Part shown: positions 12,766 to 24,718 of the stretch, in pieces | How the letters are laid out: each line of letters opens with the position of its first letter | Numbering within the stretch: position 1 is the stretch's first letter | Assembly (NCBI GenBank): GCA_963277665.1 | Contig: OY728157.1 | Location: forward strand, 363,086,067-363,150,066 | Reading direction: 5' to 3' | Origin: Viscum album | Lineage: Eukaryota > Streptophyta > Magnoliopsida > Santalales > Viscaceae | Length of the DNA stretch: 64,000 bases | Translations under genes and position numbers: made by a program | Notes under the pieces: model-generated | What the model was told of the DNA's origin: nothing | Database searches by the model: none | Seen by the model: the letters and a program-made list of their open reading frames with translations, nothing else

Positions 12766-14418
12766 TGAAAAGATAATGGATACACTATTTGTTGTATAAG
12801 CAGAATGATTATTTTTTCTTAATTTTTGGATGTTTCCAAGGGTTTCCATGTAGTAGTCTTCAATCTAGATATTTTTAGGAATGTAAAGTCTCTACAAGTT
12901 ATAATTTATTGACTAAAATTAGAATCTCAAAAAGAAAATTTTTTAGTGAAAAAGGTAGTAATAATGAGAACTCTTCTATAGAGGTAGTTTGTTTAGAGGA
13001 TGATATCTTCTAATGGGTGTGCAAGCAGTTAGTGTTCTAGAATGTGTGAATCAAAGTTATGGTTTGTTATGTTTGGTACTCTAATAATGTTACATGAAAA
13101 TTTATACTCATTATATTATGTAAAATGGGTTGAAACATAAGTTATTCATAGATTCAAAAGATTATCTCTCACTATTCACTAGATGTCATTGGCTATGTTT
13201 TGATAGATATAGGAAATCAGTTGCAGGGTTAAATGGAGAGATTTATATGAATGCTTCAACAAAAATATGTGGATAGATGGAAGTATTTTTCATTCATTTT
13301 GAAGTTAAAAGAATTAAAATCACTTAAGATCACTAATTAAAATTAATCACTCGATTGCATGAATCACATCATCTCACATGAACAATTGATTTCCAATGTA
13401 TGTTAATATTAATGTTTGGAGCATAAAATCCTTATTTTCTTTTATTTTATTTCTAATTTCCATTTTTTGAGTCATTTGTGTGAGTGTGTATGAGGTTTGA
13501 CTCAGTTCAGTGAGTATGGTATGGTTTATCTTCCTATATTTAGGTACATAGAAGTCAAGACAGTAGTATCTGGTTAGATTAAGTTCTAGTGTTTGTTTCT
13601 ACCAATGAAGATTCAAATGGTGTATATTCTGGTGGATCGATGGTGCATCACCCCACCATCATCTATAGCTCAACTCCACAAAATTAGCGTCCCAAAGAGA
13701 AAACTTGGTAGATCTCCATCAAACCTATAACACATTAACATCCATTTATCATCAATTCCACACCACCCCTCTATAATTATGGTGGGGTCTTGCACCTTAC
13801 AAATGTGTGCATGTCATTCAATGGGTTACTAACTCCCATGGAATACTTACACCTCATCATGTATAGCATGTTAGTATTCTAAGGATTGAAATACACTCAT
13901 TCAAGATAGTAGTAGATTATAAATAACAAATCCCAATATCACCATGTATGAAATTGAAACCATATATTTATATATAATGAAAAAAATAAATCTAACTTTC
14001 AATATATATCTCTAATATATTATTTTTTCAATTATATGATTACTAAATAGCACTTAGAGACAACTAAAAGGCTTGATACTCTATGGTGTATCCATAGACT
14101 AACCAGAATCACCCATTGAATGGGAAAAACCTTCCCCTAAACCATGATATCCTAGTATCTCATGGAAGCTAAGTATGTTGGAGGAGAGTGATCAGAATAT
14201 AATGGGAGAATTAGGAAGTGAATTAGGCAATCACGCACCACCCTATCTCAATGAAAATTTACCTTATTATATATCCCTTGGGAGACTTCTAAGTTCCATG
14301 ATTTTACTCAAATGTTTCAGAATGTTCAAGTAAATGGAATGCAACTACAAACCCTTTGTAACATTTAACCAATCAGATTCTACCACATATTTTATCTTAT
14401 AAAATGTTATAATGTATT
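12766..14418. other. No gene recognised; possible copia LTR remnant
   Basis: AT-rich sequence without a supported ORF. The first part may still belong to the 3' end of the copia relic. The last few hundred bases are interrupted by the 14,424-24,713 element and appear to continue at 24,719 into sequence ending with a copia-type U5 and PBS near 26,545, so they may be the left part of that LTR. The boundary was not found. Confidence 0.3.
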
Positions 14419-14423
14419 ATAGT

Positions 14424-17400
14424 TGTAGAGGCCCAAAGATTGACGTACATGGACAACACATTACTTTTTTGAAATACTTAATACATAACAAAAACAGACA
14501 CACAAGGACTGTAATAGTTTAGTGTCTTTGGAAACTCAGAACGTAATCTTCTAATCATGGTCAAAGATCTTCAACATCTCCCATAAAGATCTTCCCCTTA
14601 TGTTTTCTTACCTAAAACCTTTCCTTATATCCTGGGGAAAAGAAAACATATAAAAGGTGAGATCAAATGCTTAGTAAGGGTAATCATGGATAAAATAAAA
14701 CAAACCATATACATTTGAACTTAAAAACATGAACACAAAGTTTAAACATCAAGATCTTGAGCAATGAAATAAAACATGGCAATACGTAAGGCATAGATCG
14801 TAAAGAAACATTAATCCTGATAAAATAGCATGGGAATAAAACTTGTAATTGTGGAAACCATTAAGCACATGATATGATTTCCATAGTAGCCAAGGCATTG
14901 CTGCCAAGACCATCTTAGTGGACAAAGTCCCTTTCTGAATCGAGTTCACTCCTCGTTCCAGTCCTGTATTACTGAACCGGTTTAACTTGTCGTTCCATCC
15001 ATGTCTATCTCATGATATATAAATCTTTACCCAATTCATTGGAGGGAGATATATGTCCCACCCATCTCATAATGAAATCATTCTTACTTGTGCCACAAAA
15101 TAAACTTGAAACATTCATCATAACCCAAAGAATAAAATGGGTTTCATAAACATCATCCCATCATCACATAATCCATATAAAACAAATGGATATATCAACA
15201 TAAGAAATGTGAAACCATGTAAATCATAGGGACATTATACTTGAAACATACACATATAAAATAATGTCATCTTAGAAGGAAAAATGGTTTTGATAAAACA
15301 CTTGAAATGAATTCTTGAGGAAAATATCCTTTCTTCTTCAAAATCAATTTCTTTTCACAAAACGTCATGCCATTTTAAAAGAAAGAGATTTTTTTGAAAA
15401 TAGTCATGAAATATTTTAGAGGAATCTTCATGAAAATATTTCTTTATAAAACTGTAAAAATCCTTTTATGCCGTATACGTTAAAAAAACATTCTTCTCGT
15501 ACTTTTGTCGGAAAAGTCAAAAAATACCTTGTAGGGTAAATAAAAGAAAGATTCCTTCCATACCATGGGGTAAGAGTCAGAATGGGTAAAAAAGAATTTA
15601 AACATACATGAATAAAATTTTATAAAACATGGACATGGATGATAGAAATAACCCCAGTAAATACTTACGAATAAGCAATCTCAGATAAAAATGAGATTTG
15701 CAAAATTATCCCTTACCTTAGGTCCGATATGCTTTGTACGTATCCAAACCTTCTGTATAATGATTTAAATAATTTCATTGACTTATTACATAATCATATT
15801 CATTTTTATTATATCATATATGGTTCACTTATGACTTTATATTACCCATTCTTTTTTAAATTAATGTTAAAGTAGCGTTTTGGGTAAAATCATCTTATTT
15901 ATCGTACGTGTTTTGACTTGTTGTTCTTGATGCTATTATTACTTATATCATGATTTAATTACTTCAAAAATGTAAATAATGATTTATATATCATATAAAT
16001 TTATTATATATCAAGCATATACAAGAATTTATAATAGTACATAACATATGGAGGTAAGAAATGAAACACACCGTTCATGGAGAAGGTAAGCCGTACGTAC
16101 GCATGAATGCTACTTTCATTTCAATTTCTTATTTTAATGGAATTAAAACATAATTATACATAGTTATATTAAAATTCCAGTATAATATCATATATAATAT
16201 CATTAACCACATCCTTTATACATCCCACATAAGGTATTAACGAATCACATCACTTTGAGGGGGCGGTAGTCCGCACTTCCACAAATGAGATTATCGTATT
16301 TACCGACTATGGAAACCGTAAAGGCTTGAAATAATTGGGAATTAAAGAAGAATAAGGAAATCATAAACATAATATATATTATATATAAATACAGTTCCAT
16401 TATAATGGCCACCATGAGAGGCGGTAGGAGAAAATCGAACAATCATCATTTCGTGAGGTGTTAGTTTGCCATCACAGAAACATTATGTTCTTCATCCATT
16501 AGATGGAGGTGTGTGTAAGTTTAGTTAAAATCATTCTCATAACAACATACTAGTATATTTAGGATATAGGTTTTGTTACAAAATAAAGGATTAAAAAGAG
16601 TTTAGGGGTTGTATAAGTAGAATAAAAGAAAACAACTTAAGAGAAACCGTTACCTTTAATTTTGGTAACTTCCTTTGGTTTGAACCAAAAGGACTTCTTA
16701 AAGAGTCTTCTACCTAATGTAATGCTTCAAGGGGGAGTAGAGGGATGTAGGGAGATTATTTGGGCAGAGTTTGGATGAGCCAAAAGGCTTGAGAGGTGTA
16801 AGGAATTGCATAGAAGTGTTCTCCTTTTATAAGGGAGAGGAGGGGCTCTTTAGGAAAGTGTGAAAACATTATTTTATTATAAACTTATATTCGGTTTAAA
16901 GAGGTCCAAAACACATTAATGTCAAATATAAGATGACTCATATTCTAAATAAAATCATCCAATTAGAATTGGACAGGTTTTGGATGATATTTTAATCATT
17001 ATAATCTAATTTATTTAAATCATTTATTAATGAGGTAAACACTACATCATTATTGTGTCATAAATAATTTAATTAATTTTATGTCTAAAAATTATGAAAA
17101 AAATACCATGATGTAGGTAATATTTTTAGCTTTCGAAATAATATTTATAGTCCAAAATATAACTTATATAACCCCTTATAAAAATTAATTACTAAAAGAT
17201 TTTTGTTAAAGTTTATTTTGTCTTTACATTAAATTAATTAATCCAAATTGTCATTTTCACTACCTAGTGGCTCATTGGGGTCCCAAAATCGCCCCAAAGA
17301 TTCCCATGGTCGGAAACTACTCATAAAATAATGTTAGGACAAGTGTAAAGGTAATTTTGAATTATTATAATATTCTTTTAACCTTGAATTACCCTATTTA

Positions 17401-18247
17401 CCTTTAACCGTAGTAAATAAAAATTACCGTAGTTACTATTCATAATATAAAAAAAATAAAAGTAACCTATTAACATAATTTAGACCCACTTATTCCAAAT
17501 ATGGAATCCATTTTTCAAAATTCGAAACACCGAAGTTTCAGTAATTAATTTAAAATTAATCCCGTTGTTAAGCGAATAGGTTTTAAAAGTTAAAACATTG
17601 CCAAAGATTGAATTGATTTAACCTATGAATTCAATGTAAAATCAATGATAATGACATAAATTATATTAAATGGTAAAAATATATTCTATTTATACTTTAA
17701 AACCATTAAATATTATAATTTAACCATATAAATTATTACGATGAAAAAAGTTGTTTTTTATATAGCGTGTTTTTACTATTCATTAAAATATGAAAGTTAT
17801 CAGAATAATATGAAAATTTTATCCAAAGTAAATTTTTATATCCTGATTCCAAAGAAGAATTTTATTTTGTAAAATTGAACTTATAAACATGTCAAAAACT
17901 AGATTTATTGTGGGTGCGCCATCAAAAGGCGACAAAACTGCATTTTTTGAAAAATACTTATTTTACCCGAAAAATTTATTTTGTTCTTATACCATGTTCT
18001 AGAAAATGTGTAAGATGAATAATAAAGTTATAAAATTCAAAATTTATTTAATAATATTCATAACGGCTAGTTCATAATAATATTATAATAATATTTCATT
18101 GTTTAGTAAAACCCGGTATTGCTTTCAACACACACCATCGAGGAAGGTCGCGATTGCGTGTAATGCAAGCCAAGTCAGGGTTGCGTGTTGTGCAAGAATC
18201 CTTCGTTGTTTTGTATAACCGAATCCAACCATATTTCATTTATACAT

Positions 18248-18294
<47 letters not shown>

Positions 18295-18488
18295 ACACTA
18301 AATGTTGCGTAGAATGACTATTATAAAACGAACATGAAATTGTGTGTAACACGATCCAAGAATAGTGTTGCGTATACTGCAAGCTAATACGGTGTTACAT
18401 ATAGTACAAGCTAAACTTGGTGTGCTGTATAATATAAGACATCAATGAAATTAAAAGAATATTTTTCATAAAATCTCGGGGTGTTACA
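14424..18488 (-). repeat. 3' LTR of the gag-only element
   Basis: About 4065 bp. On the minus strand there is a TATA box (TATAAAAG, plus 16,824-16,831) inside a conserved CCCTTATAAAAGG context. A TTACTATTCAT word lies near 17,425, and a long (TA)n tract at about 18,250-18,290 is much longer than in the other copy. The polypurine tract follows directly at 18,489. Confidence 0.93.
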
Positions 18489-18502
18489 TTCTACCCCCCT
18501 TA
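18489..18502 (-). other. Polypurine tract
   Basis: The minus strand reads TTAAGGGGGGTAGAA immediately before the 3' LTR start TGTAACACC. This is the plus-strand priming site of reverse transcription and supports the minus orientation. Confidence 0.8.
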
Positions 18503-19149
18503 AAATAAATTTCTCCCTCGAAATTCGTCGGGGTTATAAATCATTTACTATTCATAGAAACCCACATCGTAAAAAGGAATACTAAAACTTAATTTTAAAA
18601 ACAAAAGTATGAAATGTAATGATTACACAAAGTAACTCACCACTGGGTTTCCATATAGGAGAACATAGGTTAAAATATGGATATGGAAGAAAAATCTAAC
18701 CATCAAGTTCTGATGGAGAGTTGTAGAGAACATGGATATAAAAAAGTCAACAACCACAAAGCCATAAATTTGTGATGATCTAAGGTACCATCTGATTCAT
18801 CAGATATAAGAGCACTAGGACAACATTTTTGGTTTTCAATATCATTTCCCTAAAGTTGATGAATTAAAAGAAATACTTACATGATTTTCATACAATCTCA
18901 CTATTGTTCGTGAATTGAACAATTTACACTTCATCTCTTAAAGAAATGAAGTTGAGTTTGTTATTCGTTAAGCATTAACAGATCATGTGATAGAATGATG
19001 GGTCATTCCATCTATTTCAAACAAAAGTTTAGAAAAAGTTATAAGTCCATCTTATGGTGAGATTAATCGTATATGGTTCCAAAAATGGACTTATACTTTA
19101 TTTATCATACTGATTAATAAAATTAAACTACTTTCCACTAACTAGGGAC

Positions 19150-19255
19150 ATCCTGTAGGCCATTGGTATGCGATAAAGGCCAGTCCTACTTTAGTTGTGG
19201 GTTCGATTCCCACAGCCTTATCCGATGCGATGGGCTGTCACCCGTCCTGCAGGTT
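19150..19255 (+). repeat. tRNA-like (SINE-like) fragment
   Basis: It contains a perfect Pol III B-box-like GGTTCGATTCC inside a T-arm with a 5-bp stem (GTGGG / CCCAC, about 19,197-19,213). Forty-odd bases upstream is a poor A-box match (TAGGCCATTGG, about 19,156). The segment is bounded by the near-identical words TCCTGTAGG and TCCTGCAGG. No cloverleaf can be folded by eye, so it is not a functional tRNA; a SINE fragment inside the retrotransposon is the best guess. Confidence 0.4.
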
Positions 19256-19892
19256 TTCCTTTTCCTAAAACTACATTACTATAACACCCCATCAATAATA
19301 TCAAAAAAAAATTCTATCCTTAAACAATACTAACTTATGTAAAACATAATCCATTCCAATCTTTAGGATTATCTAAAATACTTCAGTCCAAGCTCATAGT
19401 ATAAAGAAAATTATTACTTGAAATGTCATCAAACAACCATCATTTATCCCCCATTATCTTGTTGGTCACATTCCAATCATGTGAATACCTTAATCATGTA
19501 TTCTCTTGAAAAATTAAAACCCATTAAACCTTAGTGAAAAAATGAATACTATCAAAATTTAACTCTTTCCACATACAAAAATTCAAAAATTCTATATACT
19601 CAAACCATGATATATACTTCTCCTTATATCAGTAATGAGCTCATGAATACTATCAGACATTTAATTTTCTTCTTATCCCTTCATTATGAGCATATCATCT
19701 ACTTTCCAAAAATACTGGTACCATTCATCACACACTTTCAAAACTTAAGGAAAGACAACAGTGTAACAATCATTAGATGTATCTTTATTCCATAGTACCA
19801 TGAGATTACTTATACAACATTACACTTGATAAACATGTAATCATTCCACTACCTTCTTAAACCATTGACCGAGCTTCAACAATTCTTTCATC

Positions 19893-20426
19893 TCACATAT
19901 TATTTGTAGTCTCTTCATCATCATCAACATAAATATTACCCATAAGACCATACTGATTCTCTTCATGAGACTTTCCCTTAGGGCATTGGTTTGCATAATG
20001 CCTGTACATTCCACATTTAAAACATTTAACCATTGTCGATGTCGTAGCAATACCATTATCCTCATCCATGGTGTTAACTGAACCTTTTCCTTTGAACTTA
20101 CTATCTTTATGTCCTTCTTTTCCACACCCAAAGCATCTTCCGGTTCCTTTGAAACATTCTCCTTTATGACTCTTCCCACATGATTTACATAGGGGAAATT
20201 GAACTTTCTTTCCTCTATGATCATCATGAAACTCTATCTTTCTATTATTAGAAGAGTCAAGAAACTTAAAAAAATTGAGTTTATTGATCATATTATGAGA
20301 TTGATGATTTGGAATAATAATGATGTTTGGACTTCCAAATCCCATTTCATTTGGTTTCTCATGAAGAATATCATTCCATTGTCCATCATATCCTCCATTA
20401 TTGTGAATCATCTTGTTTCGAGCCAT
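19893..20426 (-). CDS. Short gag-like protein with three zinc knuckles
   Basis: A 177-residue open frame in the internal region of the gag-only retrotransposon, starting about 240 bp after the PBS. Residues 1-75 are polar and unrecognised. A CX2CX3HX3C motif (C80, C83, H87, C91) is followed by a CX2CX4HX4C-like knuckle (C98, C101, H106) whose last cysteine is replaced by F111. A complete third knuckle has C135, C138, H143 and C148. The first two match the chromovirus gag pattern in which a CxxCG..H...C unit directly precedes a CFxCGxxGH knuckle. The large retrotransposon gag domain that normally precedes them is missing. The protein would bind nucleic acid; a role in packaging is inference. 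The frame is intact while almost every other relic in the window is broken. The start codon is simply the first ATG. Confidence 0.65.
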   Translation of the reverse strand: MARNKMIHNNGGYDGQWNDILHEKPNEMGFGSPNIIIIPNHQSHNMINKLNFFKFLDSSNNRKIEFHDDHRGKKVQFPLCKSCGKSHKGECFKGTGRCFGCGKEGHKDSKFKGKGSVNTMDEDNGIATTSTMVKCFKCGMYRHYANQCPKGKSHEENQYGLMGNIYVDDDEETTNNM

Positions 20427-20655
20427 TTTCTAAAACCCAAAAAGAATAGTGTGAGAGACAAAAATAATAATAAAGGTGTAGTAACTTCAATATCTAACAT
20501 CTTAGGTTTAATATAATATCGTTACCATAATTCTAGGACTATAACCTATACTTATACTTAACCTTAGGGACATCCTTAGACATACCTTAAAAATATCTCT
20601 AGGGATCTCACTAAAGTTCTCGCATCCTAGTTTCCAAAGGTTGACTAAACCTTTC

Positions 20656-20666
20656 CTCTGATACCA
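20656..20666 (-). other. Primer binding site (tRNA-iMet)
   Basis: The minus strand reads TGGTATCAGAG, an exact match to the common plant tRNA-iMet PBS, two bases inside the 5' LTR end. Confidence 0.9.
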
Positions 20667-20668
20667 AC

Positions 20669-23600
20669 TGTAGAGGCCCGAAGCTTGATGTACATGGACA
20701 ACACATTACTTTTGTGGAATACTTAATACATAAAAAAAACAGACACACAAGGACCGTAATAGTTTTGTGTCTTTGGAAACTCAGAACGTAATCTTCTAAC
20801 CATGGTGAAAGATCTTCAACATCTCCCATAAAGATCTTCCCCATATGTTTTATTTCCTAAAACCTTTCTTTATATCCTAGGGAAAAGAATACATATAAAG
20901 GGTGAGCTCAAATTTTCAGTAAGGGTAATCATGGATAAAATAAAACAAACCATATACTTTTGAACTTAAAAACATGAACACAAAGTTTAAACATCAAGAT
21001 CTTGAGCAATGAAATAAAACATGGAAATACGTAAGGAATAGATCATAAAGAAACATTAATCCTGATAAAATAGCATGGGAATAAAACTTTTAATTGTGGC
21101 AACCATTAATCACATGATATGATTTCCATAGTAGCCAAGACATTGCTGCCAAGACCATCTTAGTGGACAAAGTCCCTTTCTGAATCGAGTTCACTCCTCG
21201 TTCTAGTTCTGTATTACTGAACCGGTTTAACTTTCCGTTCCAGCTATGTCTATCTCATGAGATATAAATATTTACCCAATGCATTGGAGGGAGATATAGG
21301 TCCCACCCATCTCATAATGAAATCATTCTTACTTGTGCCACAAAATAAACTTGAAACATACATCATAACCCAAAGAATAAAATGGGTTTCATAAACATCA
21401 TCCCATCATCACATAATGCATATAAAACAAATGGATATATCAACATAAGAAAAGTGAAACCATGTAAATCATAGGGACATTATACTTGAAATATACACAT
21501 ATAAAATAATGTCATATTAGATGAAAAAATGGTTTTGATAAAACACTTGAAATGAATTCTTGAGGAAAATATCTTTTCTTCTTCAAAATCAATTTCTTTT
21601 CACAAAACGTCACTCCATTTTAAAAGAAAGGTATTTTTTTGAAAATAGTCATGAAATATTTTGGAGGAATATTCATGAAAATAAGGCTTTATAAAACCGT
21701 AAAAATCCTTTCATGCCGTATACGTTAAAAAAACATTCTTCTCGTACTTTTGTCGGAAAAGTCAAAAAGTACCTTGTAGGGTAAATAAAAGAAAGATTCC
21801 TTCCATACCATGGGGTAAAAGTCAGAATGGGTAAAAATTAATTTAAACATACATGAATACACTTTTATAAAACATGGACATGGATGATAGAAATAACCTT
21901 AGTAAATACTTACGAATAAGCAATCTCAGATAAAAATGAGATTTGCAAAATTATCCCTTAACTTAGGTCCGATATGCTTTGTACGTATCCAAACCTCCTG
22001 TATAATGATTCAAATAATGTCATTGACTTATTAAAGAATCATATTAATTGTTATAATATCATATATGGTTCACTTATGACTTTATATTACCCATTCTTTT
22101 GTAAATTAATGTTAAAGTAGCATTTTGGGTAAAATCATCTTATTTATCGTACGTGTTTGGACTTGTTGTTATTGATGTTATTATTAATTATATCATGATT
22201 TAATTACTTTAAAAATGTAAATAATGATTTATATATCATATAAATTCATTATATATCCAGAATATACAAGCATTTATAATAGTACATAACATATGGAGGT
22301 AAGAAATGAAACACACCGTTCATGGAGACGGTAAGCCGTACGTACGCATGAACACTACTTTCATTTCTATTTCTTATTTTAATGGAATTAAAACATAATT
22401 ATACATAGGTATATTATAATTCCAGTATAATATCATATATAATATCATTAACCACATCCTTTATACATCCCACATAAGGTATTAACGAATCACATCACTT
22501 TGAGGGGGCGGTAGTCCGCACTTCCTCAAATGAGATTATCGTATTTACTGACTATGTAAACCGTAAAGGCTTGATATAATTGGGAAGTAAAGAATCATAA
22601 GAAAATAATAAACATAATATATATTATATATAAATACAGTGCCATCATAATGGCCACCATGAGAGGCGGTAGGAGAAAATCGAACAATCATCATTTCGTG
22701 AGGCGTTAGTTTGCCATCACAGAAACATTATGTTCTTCATCCATTCGATGGAGGTGTGTGTAAGTGTAGTTCGAATACTTCTCATAAAAACATCCTAGTA
22801 TATTTAGTATATTGGTTTTGTTACAAAATAAAGTATTAAAAAGAGTTTATGGGTTGGATAAGTAGAATAAAAGAAAACAACTTAAGAGAAACTGTTACCT
22901 TTAATTTTGGTAACTTCCTTTGGTTTGAACCAAAAGGACTTCTTGGAGAGTCCTCTGCCTAATGTAAGGCTTCCAGGGGGGAGAGGTATGTAGGGAGCTT
23001 ATTTGGGAAGAATTTGGATGAGCCAAAAGGCTTGAGAGGTGTGAGGAATTTCATATAAGTGGTCTCTTTTTATAAGGGAGAGGAGGGGCTCTTTAGGAAA
23101 GTGTGAAAACATTATTTTATTATAAACTTATGTTCTGTTTCAAGATGTCCAAAACACATTAATGTCGAAGATAAGATGACTCATATTCGAAATAAAATCA
23201 TACAATTGGAATTTGACAGGTTTTGTATGATATTTTAATCATTATAATCTTAATTATTTAAATCATTTATTAATGAGGTAAACACTACATCATTATTGTG
23301 TCATAAATAATTTAATTAATTTTATTTCTAAAAATTATTAAAAAAATACCATTATGTAGGAAATCGTTTTATATTTTCAAAGAATATTTATAGTCGAAAA
23401 TATAACTTATATAACCCCTTATAAAAATTAATTACTAAAAGTTTTTTGTTAAAGTCAATTTTGTCTTTACATTAAATTAATTAATCCAAATTGTCATTTT
23501 CACTACCAAGTGGCTCATTGGGGTCCCAAAATCGGCCCAATGATGCCCATGGTCGTCCAATACTCATCCAATAAGTTTATGACAAGTGTCAAGGTAATTT

Positions 23601-24713
23601 TGAATTATTATAATATTCTTTTAACCTTGAATTACCCTATTTACCTTTAACCGCAGTAAATAAAAATTACCGTAGTTACTATTCATAATATAAAAAAAAT
23701 AAAAGTAACCTATTAACATAATTTGGACCCACTGATTCCAAATATGGAATCCATTTTTTAAAATTCAAAACACCTAAGTTGTAGTAATTAATTTAAAATT
23801 AATCCCATTGTTAAGCGAATAGGTTTTAAAAGTTAAAACATTGCCAAAGATTGAATTGATTTAACCTATGAATTCAATGTAAAATCAATGATACTGACAT
23901 ACATTATATTAAATGGTAAAAATATATTCTATTTATACTTTAAAACCATTTAATATTATAATTTAACCATATAAATTATTACAATGAAAAAAGTTGTTTT
24001 TAATATAGCGTGTTTTTACTATTCATTAAAATATGAAAGTTATCAGAATAATATAAAAATTTTATCCAAAGTAAATTTTTATATCCTGATTCCAAATAAG
24101 AATTTTATTTTGTCAAATTTAACTTATAAACATGTCAAAAACTAGATTTAATATGGGTGCGCCATCAAAAGGCGGCAAAACTGTATTTTTTGAAAAATTC
24201 TTATTTTACCCGAAAAATGTATTTTGTTCTCATACCATGTTCTAGAAAATGTGTAAGATGAATAATAATGTTATAAAATTCAAAATTTAGTTAATACTAT
24301 TCATAACGGATAGTTCATAATAATATTATAATAATATATCGTTGTTTAGTAAAACCCGGTATTGCTTACAACACACGCTATCGAGGAAGGTCGCGATTGC
24401 GTGTAATGCAAGCCAAGTCCGGGTTGCGTGTTGTGAAAGAATCCTTCATTGTTTTGTATAACAGAATCCAACCATATTTCATTTATACATTGAATATATA
24501 TATATATATATATATAAACACACTCAATGTTGCGTAGAATGGCTATTATAAAACAAACATGAAATTGTGTGTAACACGATCCAAGAATAGCATTGCGTAT
24601 ACTGTAAGCTAATACAGTGTTGCGTATAGTACAAGCTAAAATTGGTGTGCTGTATAATAGAAGACATCAATGAAGTTAAAATAATATTTTTCATAAAATC
24701 TCGGGGTGTTACA
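20669..24713 (-). repeat. 5' LTR of the gag-only element
   Basis: About 4045 bp, collinear with the copy at 14,424-18,488. A TATA-like TATAAAAA lies on the minus strand at 23,067-23,074. The (TA)n tract at about 24,495-24,517 is shorter than in the other LTR. Confidence 0.93.
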
Positions 24714-24718
24714 ATAGT

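Larger units (their letters stand above)
14419..24718 (-). mobile_element. Complete non-autonomous LTR retrotransposon with ~4-kb LTRs
   Basis: Two long direct repeats (14,424-18,488 and 20,669-24,713) enclose a 2.18-kb internal region. On the minus strand each LTR starts TGTAACACCCCGAGATTTTA and ends GGCCTCTACA. The 5-bp target duplication ATAGT (14,419-14,423 and 24,714-24,718) is perfect. A tRNA-iMet PBS (20,656-20,666) and a polypurine tract (18,489-18,502) sit at the expected inner edges, fixing minus orientation. The only protein signature is a zinc-knuckle gag ORF; protease, RT, RNase H and integrase are absent, so it must have relied on a helper. LTR start, PBS and zinc-knuckle style are those of chromoviruses (Tekay/Del). 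The first ~100 aligned LTR bases at the low-coordinate end show about eight differences, so insertion is not recent. Confidence 0.93.

Noticed and set aside
19150..19255. Functional tRNA gene
   Set aside because: Only the T-arm is well formed; acceptor, D and anticodon arms cannot be built by eye, and the A box is poor.
19841..20227. 128-codon minus-strand frame overlapping the zinc-knuckle ORF
   Set aside because: Shifted frame of the gag-like ORF; it lacks the cysteine/histidine pattern.
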